Counted from the first letter of the stretch, positions 19,334 through 28,075 are shown. The stretch is DNA of 64,000 nucleotides from Pandoraea terrigena (GCF_902459705.1 NZ_CABPRU010000008.1:165299-229298), one strand, 5' to 3'. Notes: generated from the sequence alone by a model not told the origin. Program-made: numbers and translations.

Positions 19334-20257
19334 TCAAAAGCCGACGTTCGATGCCCCCTTAAGGGCGAGCATTTTTCGGGCCTCATCCGGACTGGCGACT
19401 TCGAGGGAGAGGGCTTCGATGACTTTCCGGATTCGCGCAACCTGATCGGCATTGGTCTTTGCGAGCTGTCCCGGTCCATCCCAGAGCGAGTCTTCAAGAC
19501 CTACGCGCACGTTTCCGCCGGTCGCCGCCGATATCGACGCAATCGGCATTTGATGCCGCCCGGCGCCAAGCACCGACCACACACATTGCGCTCCGAAAAG
19601 CCGGTCCACCGTGCGTTTCATGTGCGCGAAATCCTCCAAGTGCGTGCCGATTCCCCCGCGAAGACCAAACACGGACTGAATGAAGATCGGCGCCTTCAGC
19701 AGGCCTCTGTCTAGAAAGTGCGCGGCCGCATAGAGATGGGAAATGTCGTAGCACTCGATCTCGAAGCGCGTTCCATTTCCCGCGCAGGATTCGAGGATGT
19801 AGGCAATATCCCGGAAGGTATTCTTGAAGATCAGATCGTCGCTGTTCTCGAGGTACGGACGCTCCCACTCGTGCTCAAAGTGATCAAATCGCTTGAGCAT
19901 CTCGTAAAGGCCGAAATTCATCGATCCCATATTGAGTGAAGCGACTTCCGGCTTGAATTTCAGTGCCGGTGCGAGCCGCGCTTCCAGTGGCATCGTGGGA
20001 GAGCCGCCCGTCGTAATGTTGACCACCACGTCGCTTCGTTCTCGGATCGCCGGGAGGAACGCCGAATAGATATCGGGATCCTGAGAGGGCCGGCCGTCAA
20101 CGGGATCTCTCGCATGTAAATGGACGATCGATGCACCCGCGGCGGCGGCTTCGATCGCCGAGTTCGCAATCTGTTCCGGGGTGACCGGAAGGTAAGGCGA
20201 CATTGACGGCGTGTGAATCGCGCCGGTTATCGCACAAGTGACAATGACTTTGTTCAT
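19334..20257 (-). CDS. BKACE-family beta-keto acid cleavage enzyme (DUF849)
   Basis: This 307-aa zinc-dependent TIM-barrel protein has the metal-binding ASIVHLHARDP motif (HxH near residues 46-48) and the family strands VVVNITTGGSP and EVASLNMGSMNFG. Characterised members condense a beta-keto acid with acetyl-CoA and cleave it to acetoacetate plus a shorter CoA ester; the prototype is 3-keto-5-aminohexanoate cleavage enzyme. Specificity varies widely, and the residues here do not tell me the substrate. It follows the IclR gene by 18 bp. Confidence 0.88.
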   Translation of the reverse strand: MNKVIVTCAITGAIHTPSMSPYLPVTPEQIANSAIEAAAAGASIVHLHARDPVDGRPSQDPDIYSAFLPAIRERSDVVVNITTGGSPTMPLEARLAPALKFKPEVASLNMGSMNFGLYEMLKRFDHFEHEWERPYLENSDDLIFKNTFRDIAYILESCAGNGTRFEIECYDISHLYAAAHFLDRGLLKAPIFIQSVFGLRGGIGTHLEDFAHMKRTVDRLFGAQCVWSVLGAGRHQMPIASISAATGGNVRVGLEDSLWDGPGQLAKTNADQVARIRKVIEALSLEVASPDEARKMLALKGASNVGF

Positions 20258-20275
20258 TCGTTAACAACGCCAGAT

Positions 20276-21094
20276 TTAAGAGAGACGGGGTGGTGAATCG
20301 GAGTCGCCGGGTCCGCGATATCCCAGCTTCCTGGAAATCGCCGAGGCGCACGCAAGCAGTGCCTGAATGTCAAGTTCGTCGATCTTTTCCGGCAGGAACT
20401 GCACGGAATCAACCACGGCCACCGAAGCGATCAGCGTGCCATTCGCGTCAAAGACTGGCGCGGCCAGCGCGTTGAGACCAGTAACCGCCTGATTGGGTGC
20501 TGCGGCCCAGCCCTGACGCCGGATAGCATCCACCTCGGCGACCAGATTTCTCTCGTCGTGAATGGTGTACGGCGTATTCGTGGACAGTGCGTTGCGGACT
20601 GTGTCCTTCAACCATGACGGGTTGCCGAAGGCCAGGCCGATCTTGCCCTGGGCGGTATAGTGAAATCCCAATATCGAACCGGGCCTGACCGTAATCTCAA
20701 TTGGCGCTGTACTGGGCACCACGGCAACGATATGGATGCCGTCGGCGGCCGGAACGCCGAGAACGACCGAGTGATTGCGCTTGTCGCGAAGCATCCGCAT
20801 GATGGGCTGGGAAACGCCCGCAATGTCGAAGTTTCCGCTTACCAGCAGGCCGAGTGCTATCAATCGGGTGCCGACTCGGTAGCGTTCGGATTCCTCGTCC
20901 TGGACGATATAGCCGTACTGGACCAGCGTGCGCAGATGGCGAAAGATCCGGGTCTTCGTGGTTTCAAAATGGGCCGCCAGATCGGTGATGCGTACGGCCT
21001 CCTTCTGCTTGGCGACATGCTCAAGGATGCGAAGGGCGAAGATGACCGTCTGAACGGAATTCGCAGACTCGGGACTTTCGGTTATATCGTTCAT
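20276..21094 (-). CDS. IclR-family transcriptional regulator
   Basis: This 272-aa protein has an N-terminal winged helix (AVRITDLAAHFETTKTRIFR) and the C-terminal IclR effector domain (GSILGFHYTAQGKIGLAFG; ALAAPVFDANGTLIASVAV). It is embedded in the operon it probably controls, between the quinone reductase and BKACE genes. The imperfect 38-bp palindrome upstream of the first gene of this operon (24069-24106) is a good candidate for its binding site. Confidence 0.9.
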   Translation of the reverse strand: MNDITESPESANSVQTVIFALRILEHVAKQKEAVRITDLAAHFETTKTRIFRHLRTLVQYGYIVQDEESERYRVGTRLIALGLLVSGNFDIAGVSQPIMRMLRDKRNHSVVLGVPAADGIHIVAVVPSTAPIEITVRPGSILGFHYTAQGKIGLAFGNPSWLKDTVRNALSTNTPYTIHDERNLVAEVDAIRRQGWAAAPNQAVTGLNALAAPVFDANGTLIASVAVVDSVQFLPEKIDELDIQALLACASAISRKLGYRGPGDSDSPPRLS

Positions 21095-21121
21095 TTTCTT
21101 GCACAGATCGGTGAGTTGAAA

Positions 21122-21874
21122 TTAGCTCATCTTATCCCAGCCGTCCTCGGCTGCCGGCCCGGGTTCCGCGTCGGCAGAGGGCTGAGGAACACCGTGCGCC
21201 AGCCAGTCTCCAGACGTCGCGATCCCGGCGAGATACGCGCGCCATTGCTGCAGATATCTGCCTCGTTCCTCGTCGCCAACGCGGGGAGCGGCATACGCGA
21301 CAAAGGGATCGGACGTTTCGAGTCCAAGATAGCCGAGCATGCAATGGCTCACGCCGTGGAGCACGGTGCTCATTTCCCCGTATGAGCCGCCGGCAGAGAA
21401 GCGGTGCTCGGTTCCCCCGGTCGAAATGGCCAGTACACCGCGTTTTCCCAGAAAGTAGCCGTGCTCATACCGCTTGCCGTCGGCATAGGCGAACCCGTAG
21501 GCGAGGACACGGTCGAACCATCCCTTGAGGATGGCGGGCACTCCCCCCCACCAAAGCGGAAAGACGAACACAAACAGATCGGCTTTTCCCACGCGTTCCT
21601 GTTCGCGCCTGATCTCATCGGAAAACGTCTGGTCTTTCGACGCGGCCAGTTGCTCACTCTGATAGTGGAACCGTGAGGAATCCGATTCGGACATGAAATC
21701 GTGCCTCCCGGCGACCGGATTGAAATTCTCACCGTAGAGATCCGAAACCTCGACCTGAAAGCCCAGATCCCGCAATACGTCGATCGCGCAGTCTTTCAAT
21801 GCCGCTGTGAAAGAAGTCGGCTCCGGATGCGCGTAGACAACCAGCGCACGTTTCATGGTCAGCGAACGATTCAC
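21122..21874 (-). CDS. NAD(P)H:quinone oxidoreductase, flavodoxin-like fold
   Basis: This 250-aa protein has an N-terminal RALVVYAHPEPTSFTAAL (phosphate loop of the FMN/FAD fold), FVFVFPLWWGGVPAILKGWF and GVLAISTGGTEHRF, typical of the NQO1/MdaB/KefF group. The GTG start at 21874 has a GAGG box 9 bp upstream, inside the end of the preceding gene; an ATG six codons later (21856) is the alternative. It may reduce a quinone-like or electrophilic intermediate of the pathway. Confidence 0.85.
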   Translation of the reverse strand: MNRSLTMKRALVVYAHPEPTSFTAALKDCAIDVLRDLGFQVEVSDLYGENFNPVAGRHDFMSESDSSRFHYQSEQLAASKDQTFSDEIRREQERVGKADLFVFVFPLWWGGVPAILKGWFDRVLAYGFAYADGKRYEHGYFLGKRGVLAISTGGTEHRFSAGGSYGEMSTVLHGVSHCMLGYLGLETSDPFVAYAAPRVGDEERGRYLQQWRAYLAGIATSGDWLAHGVPQPSADAEPGPAAEDGWDKMS

Positions 21875-21878
21875 GATG

Positions 21879-22832
21879 TCACGCCTCGTCGTCCAGGCCG
21901 ATAAGTTCGGCGGCGTTCGTCGAAACCATCTTTCGGACGTCGTCTTCCGAATATCCGAGATCCAGGCAGAGGGAAACGACGTTTCGGAAACCGTCGACTA
22001 CGCGAGGATTCCCCACCTGACCGAGGTCGGAACCGAGAATCGTCTTGTCAACCGTACCCGCCTTGATCAGGCCGTCCAGAATGGGCGGATCATAGAACCG
22101 GAACTTGGAATTCTCGGCGAACATGCACATCGAATGTTCAAGGTAGACGCCCATCGACGCGAGCTGGCGAATATCGTCAGTCGTTGCGTCGATCACATAC
22201 GTCGGATGGTTGCAAATCATCCTGGTAACGCCGCGTCGCTTTGCCTCTTCGAACAGCGGCCAGATTTCGCTGATGTGCAGGTGACCCGAGGAGAGCACGA
22301 CGTCGTGCTCCGCGATCATGTCGAGGATAGGCAGCACTTCCGGAAGGAGCTTTCCACCATTGTCGAGGATGGTCAGCGGCTTCGGTTCCAGCATCTTCTT
22401 GCGGGCTTTCGGAAACTGAAAATCCTCACCAGCCGCTCGATGATGGCGGATATGATTCGCCGAGGTAAACGTCGGCATCCAGATCAGGCGGGCGCCGAGC
22501 GCGATTCCGTGCTCGACGGCATAAATATTGAGGCCGCCCGTCTGGTTGTTCAGCGGAACGCCCGAAAGCAGCTTGACGCCGAGATGCTTGAAATGTTTGT
22601 TCAGCATCTCGGTGACGGGCGTCGCGGAATAATAGTGATCCTTGATGAGGATGGCGCGCAAGCCGGCTTCGGATGCCTCTTCCATCGCTTCATAGTGAGT
22701 GAAGTACCGAGGCATGACCGACGGGCCACTATGGCAATGGAGATCCACGGCACCCTTGACGATCCGGTCTACCATGCCGGGATCGGTTTCTCGCCAATTC
22801 TTCACTGGTTTATCTACGACGTTCATTTTCAA
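21879..22832 (-). CDS. DUF6282-type metal-dependent hydrolase (amidohydrolase/PHP-like)
   Basis: This 317-aa protein has the metal-binding start GAVDLHCHSGPSVMPRYFTH, later LIKDHYYS, VLSSGHLHISE and RMICNHPTYV, and an aspartate in TILGSDLGQVGNP. The order of histidines and the final Asp fits a TIM-barrel amidohydrolase. The family is poorly characterised, so the substrate (an amide, lactone or ring) is unknown. It lies between the aldolase gene and the quinone reductase gene, 54 bp after the first and 4 bp before the second. Confidence 0.75.
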   Translation of the reverse strand: MKMNVVDKPVKNWRETDPGMVDRIVKGAVDLHCHSGPSVMPRYFTHYEAMEEASEAGLRAILIKDHYYSATPVTEMLNKHFKHLGVKLLSGVPLNNQTGGLNIYAVEHGIALGARLIWMPTFTSANHIRHHRAAGEDFQFPKARKKMLEPKPLTILDNGGKLLPEVLPILDMIAEHDVVLSSGHLHISEIWPLFEEAKRRGVTRMICNHPTYVIDATTDDIRQLASMGVYLEHSMCMFAENSKFRFYDPPILDGLIKAGTVDKTILGSDLGQVGNPRVVDGFRNVVSLCLDLGYSEDDVRKMVSTNAAELIGLDDEA

Positions 22833-22886
22833 TTTCCCGAACTGGTTTTATGACGGCAAAAAAGTGCATGCTCCGCGACGGGCGGG

Positions 22887-23648
22887 CTATGACTTTTTCG
22901 CGTTACGTACGATTGAACTTGCCTGAGCGCGCAGCATCGACTGATCCGAGCCGACGATGAACATGCTGACGCCCATCTCCGAGTGTTGGGGGATGTCTCG
23001 CGCATCGGCGACGAACAAGCCGACCGGCTTTTGAGCGTCGGCACACGTGTCTATGACGCGCCGAACCGCAGCCGTCACGGACGGCTCGCCAATGTCGGAA
23101 CAGCCAAGCGAGACAGCGAGATCGGCGCGCCCGATGAGATAGCAATCGACGCCTTCGACCTGCACAAGCTCATCAAGATTCTCGATTGCTTCGCGGTCTT
23201 CGATCTGACAAACCACGACGGCCGTCGAATCCGATTTCTCGATATGCTCGCGCATGCCGATTGCGCCATAAGCCCCGGCTCTCGGCGAGTTGGAAAAACC
23301 GCGAAGGCCTTCGCGATAACGGCAGTTGCGAACGATCTGCGCGGCGCCTTCCCGTGTTTTCGCGTGGGGCGAAAGCACCCCTGTATAACCGAGGTCGAGC
23401 ACGGAGAGGGCGCCCGCGGCCGTCGTGTCCGGCAGGCGGACGAGGGCGGGTATGCCTGAAGCGCGGGCCGCGAGTGCGAGCGCGTCGAGCGAGGTGCGAT
23501 CAAACGGGGCGTGTTCTGCATCGACGACGAGGAAGTCGAGCCCCGACGCGCCGAGAATTTCCACGATCTGATGATGCCCGGTCTTGACGAACGTGCCGAT
23601 GAGCAATTCGCGGGCGCGGATACGTTGCTTGAACGAAATCGCTTCCAT
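22887..23648 (-). CDS. HpcH/HpaI-family class II aldolase
   Basis: This 253-aa metal-dependent pyruvate-type aldolase has LLIGTFVKTGHHQIVEIL at the N-terminus, FLVVDAEHAPFD (the catalytic His and acidic metal-site region), ALVRLPD and CQIEDREAIENLDEL (metal-ligand Glu). The family cleaves 4-hydroxy-2-oxo acids to pyruvate plus an aldehyde, or related citramalyl/malyl esters. It follows the cupin gene by 2 bp, so the two are coupled. Confidence 0.87.
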   Translation of the reverse strand: MEAISFKQRIRARELLIGTFVKTGHHQIVEILGASGLDFLVVDAEHAPFDRTSLDALALAARASGIPALVRLPDTTAAGALSVLDLGYTGVLSPHAKTREGAAQIVRNCRYREGLRGFSNSPRAGAYGAIGMREHIEKSDSTAVVVCQIEDREAIENLDELVQVEGVDCYLIGRADLAVSLGCSDIGEPSVTAAVRRVIDTCADAQKPVGLFVADARDIPQHSEMGVSMFIVGSDQSMLRAQASSIVRNAKKS

Positions 23649-23650
23649 CG

Positions 23651-24046
23651 TCAGCTTTCCTCACCATCAACGGCAAACTCGGCCTTCTGATAATCGACGA
23701 GGTGTGCGTAGTCGCTGCGGATGGGAGCGAACACGTCAAGGTTCATTACGACTTCGTCGCCTATCGGTTCCGCGTAATGCATCGTATGCGGCGGCACGCG
23801 CAGCATCGAGCCGGGCGTCATTTTGAATACCTGGTCGCCGACGTGATAGTTCATCGTGCCCTGAACGCAGATTGCGAGTTGTTCGAAGTCGTGCATGTGC
23901 GGCTTGATGTCCATCCCCGGCGTCGCATAGTTCATGACGAGAATGCAGTTTTCGCCCCGGAAGCCGACACGTTCAACCCCCTTGCGGACGAATTCGCGGG
24001 GCAGATCGTTCCAGTTGTACATGCAGGGTTCAATCTTCTTCGTCAT
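23651..24046 (-). CDS. Small cupin-domain protein
   Basis: This 131-aa single-domain cupin has motif 1 as PHMHDFEQLAICVQGTMNYH and motif 2 as GSMLRVPPHTMHYAEP, with His/Glu/His metal ligands present. Such proteins may be oxygenases, isomerases or ligand-binding accessory proteins. It is the first gene of the operon running to the porin, with the palindromic operator region just upstream. Confidence 0.8.
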   Translation of the reverse strand: MTKKIEPCMYNWNDLPREFVRKGVERVGFRGENCILVMNYATPGMDIKPHMHDFEQLAICVQGTMNYHVGDQVFKMTPGSMLRVPPHTMHYAEPIGDEVVMNLDVFAPIRSDYAHLVDYQKAEFAVDGEES

Positions 24047-24068
24047 TGTCTTGCTCCAGAAGTGTTAT

Positions 24069-24106
24069 GTTTCTCTATGCGTAACACGCGTTACGTTTAT
24101 AGAAAC
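24069..24106. promoter_or_regulatory. Imperfect 38-bp palindrome upstream of the cupin operon
   Basis: Two 19-bp arms face each other, with 15 of 19 positions matching. The outer blocks are GTTTCT (24069-24074) and AGAAAC (24101-24106); the inner blocks are CGTAAC (24080-24085) and GTTACG (24090-24095). It starts 23 bp before the cupin start codon. The likely binder is the operon's IclR-family protein. Confidence 0.65.
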
Positions 24107-24564
24107 TATATTAAAGCCCATCGGGAGGGTCAACCGGGTGTAAACCCGCTTTACGGATATTTCCTGACAGGGGAAGGCCGGCTGGATTCACGGCGATGCG
24201 GTGACCCCTGACCTGCCAGAGGTGTTGTCGGGAGTCGACCAACGCCAATTAGCGAGAGACGTTGTCAATCGGCGCCAGGCGCGGGTCATTGCTGCGACGA
24301 CGCATCTGGCATGAGCGTTCCGGCTGCCATATTTCGCGACGCTGCCTGTGATCAAATCGGCTGCATGATGACGCCGGACGTTTTACCTAAAGCGCTCGGA
24401 ACACTGTGGGAACGCGAGGGATGAGAACGGCGGGGGCAGGAGACGCCGTACAGACGGCAGTAGGGGGTGTCGTACGTTGGCGCGCATCAGGGAGTTCAGT
24501 TTTTGATCCGCGCACCCGGGAGAAGCTAGGCGTTTTTCTGGAACGGCACTTCTAGCCCAACGGA
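24107..24564. other. Non-coding stretch, no gene recognised
   Basis: Between the cupin operon's control region and the enolase-like remnant I see no convincing gene. A short open frame at about 24206-24314 on the plus strand (ending in RQARVIAATTHLA) could be the tail of a lost gene but was not recognised. No terminator hairpin with a T-tract was found. Confidence 0.5.
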
Positions 24565-24770
24565 TCAGTCCATCACCACGTCGCCGCCGACACCGCCGGA
24601 GCGCGCAAAGGGGACGGCGAACATGCCATGCCTTTTGGCGAAGTGAAGGGCATAGTGAGCTTCGGTGATGGTGCCGAGCTGATTGGGTTTGACAACGAGC
24701 CCGTCGACGGGCGGCGTTTCATGTCCATTGTGGAGCACCGGCAAGTTCATCACGGTGAGATCGTCGCCCC
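24565..24770 (-). pseudogene. Enolase-superfamily gene remnant
   Basis: The minus strand encodes GDDLTVMNLPVLHNG and then GLVVKPNQLGTITEAHYALH, AKRHGMFAVPFARSGGVGGD and a stop after VVMD. KPNQxGT with the preceding GDDLT is the active-site lysine and acidic-ligand region of enolases and enolase-like lyases. Only about 68 codons remain, with neither the N-terminal domain nor the C-terminus, so it is a scar. Confidence 0.7.
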
Positions 24771-24790
24771 CGTCTTACGTCGCCCCTCGA

Positions 24791-24833
24791 CCATCACTTG
24801 TCGTGCTCATCGGCCCATCAATTATCGTGCTCA
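24791..24833. repeat. Tandem 19-bp imperfect repeat, possible IS end
   Basis: CCATCA-TT-TCGTGCTCA occurs at 24791-24809 and again at 24815-24833, with two mismatches in 19 bp and a 24-bp period. Multiple tandem repeats of about 20 bp are typical of the ends of IS21-family elements. No transposase gene is present here, so this would be an orphan end; the family assignment is an inference. Confidence 0.45.
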
Positions 24834-24877
24834 CGCTCACCGGTTGATGTGATTGCCAGGAGATGGGGGCGCGACGT

Positions 24878-25681
24878 TTAGCGCCCCCGATACCGGGGCG
24901 GCCGCTTTTCCGCGAATGCTCGCCGGCCCTCAATGCGGTCTTCGCTGTCGCGCAGCGTGCCCCATGCGAGATTCGACAGCGCGATGAACTGCTCAGGCGC
25001 CAGATGTGCCGTTTCCAGCGCTAGCTTCTTGACCATCTGCACGGCAAGCGGCCCGTTGCTGGCGATACGTTGGGCGAGCGATGTCGCTTGATCCTGCAAC
25101 GCATCGGATGCATACAGATCGCTGACAAGGCCGATACGAAGCGCGTGCTCCGCATCGATGCGTTCACCCGTCAGCGCAAGCTTCATTGCGTGCACGGCTG
25201 GAATTGCCCGCAGCAGGTACTGCACGCCGCCCACAGCCGGAATGCTCGCAACCTTAACCTCCGGTAGTGCAAACGACGCTGTCGTGCTGGCGATTCTGAT
25301 GTCGCACTGTAGTGCAAGTTCAAGGCCACCGCCGAGGCAGTAGCCGTTGATCGAAGCAATCAGTGGCTTCCAGAGACGCAGATCGCTGAGGTCGATGAGG
25401 CGCGTGTAACCTCCGTTTCCGGCCTCCTTGCCGCGGCTGCTGAGAATGCCGGCGGCGAACGGCAGCGCAGGCGGCATCGTCGCCTTCAGGTTTGCTCCCG
25501 TGCAGAAGGCTTTGTCGCCGCTACCGGTGAGGACAATCGCATTAACCGTATCGTCGTCCTGTGCATCGGCCAGATGCCGCCGCAATTCGAGCAGGTCGTC
25601 GATGGTCAGCGCGTTAAGTGACTCGGGGGCGTGAAGTTCAATCACGAGCACTGCGCCGGATCGCCTGACGTGAACTGTCAT
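24878..25681 (-). CDS. Enoyl-CoA hydratase/isomerase family protein
   Basis: This 267-aa crotonase-fold protein has the first oxyanion loop KAFCTGANLKAT, the second INGYCLGGGLELALQCD and the FALPEVKVASIPAVGG active-site region. It hydrates trans-2-enoyl-CoA to 3-hydroxyacyl-CoA or acts on a related CoA thioester. The start at 25681 is the ATG before the conserved MTVHVRRSGAVLVIEL; an upstream extension is open but overlaps the SDR gene. It is the last gene of the minus-strand beta-oxidation operon. Confidence 0.88.
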   Translation of the reverse strand: MTVHVRRSGAVLVIELHAPESLNALTIDDLLELRRHLADAQDDDTVNAIVLTGSGDKAFCTGANLKATMPPALPFAAGILSSRGKEAGNGGYTRLIDLSDLRLWKPLIASINGYCLGGGLELALQCDIRIASTTASFALPEVKVASIPAVGGVQYLLRAIPAVHAMKLALTGERIDAEHALRIGLVSDLYASDALQDQATSLAQRIASNGPLAVQMVKKLALETAHLAPEQFIALSNLAWGTLRDSEDRIEGRRAFAEKRPPRYRGR

Positions 25682-25694
25682 GATGTGTTTCCCC

Positions 25695-26444
25695 TTAGAC
25701 GCTAGGGCTCGACAACGAGCGCCCGCCACAAACGTACAGCGTCTGTCCGGTAATGTATGAGGCGGCCTCGCTGGAGAAGAACACCGCAGCAGCAGCGACA
25801 TCGTGAGGGCTGCCCATGCGGCGGGCAGGCACACTGCCTTTCAGACGCTCGCGCACTTCGTCCGAATAACCCTGAAGCAGCGGCGTATCGATAATGCCCG
25901 GCGCGATGGCGTTCACGGTGATGCCGTCTTTGGCCAGCTCGATCGCGAGTGAGCGGGTCAGACTGACCACGCCGCCCTTGGCCGCCGAATAGTTCGCTTG
26001 GCCGAAACCACCAAGCCACGCTCGCGACGATATGTTGACGATCCGACCGCTGCGCTTGGCGATCATGCCCGGCACGATGCTGTGCGCGCACAGAAACTGC
26101 GACTTCAGGTTGACTGCGATGACGGCGTCCCAGTCGTCTTCGGTTAGATTGACGAAGCGCTTGTCGCGGGTCATACCGGCGTTGTTCACCAGAATGTCGG
26201 GGTGCTGCCACTCGCGCGTCACTGCGTCACATGCGTCTTGGACGCTAACGGGGTCCGTCACGTCGACGCGGACGGGCAGCAGGCGACTCGAATCCGCATC
26301 GAGTCGCGCCCCGACTGTGGCGAGAGCCTCCTCGCTGCAGTCCCATATCGCGACGCGGTGCCCGGCTGCCAGCAGCGCGCTCGCAATGCCGAATCCTATA
26401 CCGTTGGCGCCGCCGGTCACGACGGCAATTCGTTGATCTTTCAT
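25695..26444 (-). CDS. SDR-family oxidoreductase (3-oxoacyl reductase/3-hydroxyacyl-CoA dehydrogenase type)
   Basis: This 249-aa classical short-chain dehydrogenase has the nucleotide loop VTGGANGIGFGIA, NNAG at about residue 90, the catalytic Ser in IVNISSRAWLG and YSAAKGG (Tyr-x3-Lys), ending with ITGQTLYVCGG. In this operon, beside a hydratase and a thiolase, it most likely oxidises a 3-hydroxyacyl-CoA. The start is the ATG at 26444; an upstream extension is unrelated in character. Confidence 0.88.
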   Translation of the reverse strand: MKDQRIAVVTGGANGIGFGIASALLAAGHRVAIWDCSEEALATVGARLDADSSRLLPVRVDVTDPVSVQDACDAVTREWQHPDILVNNAGMTRDKRFVNLTEDDWDAVIAVNLKSQFLCAHSIVPGMIAKRSGRIVNISSRAWLGGFGQANYSAAKGGVVSLTRSLAIELAKDGITVNAIAPGIIDTPLLQGYSDEVRERLKGSVPARRMGSPHDVAAAAVFFSSEAASYITGQTLYVCGGRSLSSPSV

Positions 26445-26496
26445 GATGTGTGGTTCGGGAACCGAGTTATTTATCTTTGAGGCGAGCCAAGGTCCG

Positions 26497-27675
26497 TCAG
26501 ACCGACAGGATCGTGACGACTGCCGCAGCGGAGTCTCCGGCGAGTTGCCCCCCGTTGTTCTCAGCCAGCGCGACCTGTGCGTCGGGTCGCTGACGTGCGC
26601 CCGCCTGGCCACGTAACTGCCATGTCAGCTCGACGATCTGTGCCGCGCCGGTGGCGCCAATCGGATGTCCCCGGCTCAACAAACCACCGCTCGGATTCAC
26701 GCTGATGCGGCCGCCGATATCCGTTGCGCCGGATCGCAGCAGTTCGACGGCACCGCCGCCCGTCTCGCAGATCCCAAGGTTTTCGTAGTGGATCAATTCG
26801 GCCGGCGCGGATGCGTCGTGCAGTTCGATCACATGCAGATCCTCAGGACCGACGCCAGCCAACTCGTAGGCCTTGCGCGACGCAACGACTGCCACGGGTT
26901 CGCGTTCGCCGGAAACTTTCGCTGACACCACCGTGCTGGCACGAACGAACACTTTGCGCCGAACACTCAGCGCGTCCGCCCGCGATTCCGCACACAGGAC
27001 GATCGCGGCCGCACCGTCCCCAATCGAGGAGCACATGAACAACGTCAGTGGATCACTGACGATCCGGCTGTCGAGCACCTCGCCGACGGTCGTGGTGTTT
27101 CGGAACTGCGCATGCGGATTGAGCGAGCCGGCGTGACGGCTCTTCACCACGACGCGGGCGAAATCACCAGGCTGGCAACCGGTTTCGCTCATCCATTTCC
27201 GGGCCTTGGCGGCGTACAGATCCATGAAGAGCGATCCGGTTCCGGCTCGATAGCCATCGGGCAACGCCTCCTCGAGATCGACCGCGCGGCTGAACGCTCC
27301 GAACGAGACGGTCTTGTCTTCATGCGTCAGTTTTTCGGCTCCGACCACCAGCGCGATGTCGCAAGCGCCGGATGCGACGGCCAGCCATGCAAGGTGAAAG
27401 GCCGTGCTGCTCGACGCACAGGCATTTTCCACATTGAACATCGGCTTTCCGGCGAGGCCGGTATTGCGCAATGACGATTGCGCCCGGATCATTTCCTGGC
27501 CGGTGACCACTCCGGCGGCAGCATTTCCAAAGTAAACCTGATCGATCTGCTCGGCTTCGATGCCCGCGTCGGCGAGCGCGAGCGAGACGGCTTCTTCCGA
27601 CAGGGATTTCAGGTTACGGTGCAAAAATTTGCCGAATGGCGTCATACCGACGCCGGTAATCACTACGTTTCTCAT
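26497..27675 (-). CDS. Thiolase-family protein, SCP2-like (lacks the second cysteine)
   Basis: This 392-aa thiolase-fold protein has the nucleophile in VENACASSSTAFHLA (Cys86), HDASAPAELIHYENLG, and the catalytic His in SRGHPIGATGAAQ. The usual C-terminal CxG cysteine is absent; the tail reads LAENNGGQLAGDSAA. This pattern is that of sterol-carrier-type (SCP2/SCPx) thiolases, which handle branched or bulky acyl chains and sometimes act in retro-aldol or chain-shortening reactions. The start is the ATG at 27675. Confidence 0.85.
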   Translation of the reverse strand: MRNVVITGVGMTPFGKFLHRNLKSLSEEAVSLALADAGIEAEQIDQVYFGNAAAGVVTGQEMIRAQSSLRNTGLAGKPMFNVENACASSSTAFHLAWLAVASGACDIALVVGAEKLTHEDKTVSFGAFSRAVDLEEALPDGYRAGTGSLFMDLYAAKARKWMSETGCQPGDFARVVVKSRHAGSLNPHAQFRNTTTVGEVLDSRIVSDPLTLFMCSSIGDGAAAIVLCAESRADALSVRRKVFVRASTVVSAKVSGEREPVAVVASRKAYELAGVGPEDLHVIELHDASAPAELIHYENLGICETGGGAVELLRSGATDIGGRISVNPSGGLLSRGHPIGATGAAQIVELTWQLRGQAGARQRPDAQVALAENNGGQLAGDSAAAVVTILSV

Positions 27676-27755
27676 GATGTCTGTCTCAGATGTTGCCGTT
27701 ATGGCGCGACCGACTTGCGACACGAGCCGACTCGTATGTCGCGCCTCAATGGAGA

Positions 27756-28034
27756 TCAGGCGAGCGCGCTCGGATGTCGTGCAAGCGGGATCACATCAAT
27801 CTCAAGGTACGGAAACAACGGAAGCGCAGAGACGGTCGCGTGAAAATCGTCTGCGTCCACGCACTCCCACAGCGAGACATTTGCCGTACGGCCAGCGACT
27901 CGCCACAGATGCCTGAGCTTGCCGGCACGCTGGTACTCCTGTGCCAGTGTCGTCTCGGCCTCCCTGATGGCCTTGAGTTGATCGGCCGGCATGTCGGGCG
28001 GGATTTTTACGGTCATGATGGTGCAAAACAACAT
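27756..28034 (-). CDS. Muconolactone delta-isomerase-like protein
   Basis: This 92-aa protein has the MIase fold: MTVKIPPDMPADQLKAIREAE, the TLAQEYQRAGKLRHLWRVAG helix and a C-terminal ALPLFPYLEIDVIPLARHPS, all matching the CatC family (muconolactone to 3-oxoadipate enol-lactone). No catA or catB is near, so its real substrate may be another lactone or it may have a new role. It stands between the acyl-CoA dehydrogenase and thiolase genes. Confidence 0.85.
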   Translation of the reverse strand: MLFCTIMTVKIPPDMPADQLKAIREAETTLAQEYQRAGKLRHLWRVAGRTANVSLWECVDADDFHATVSALPLFPYLEIDVIPLARHPSALA

Positions 28035-28075
28035 GTCTGTTCCTTGTTGAGTTGATTCAGCGGGCTGCGCGTGGC

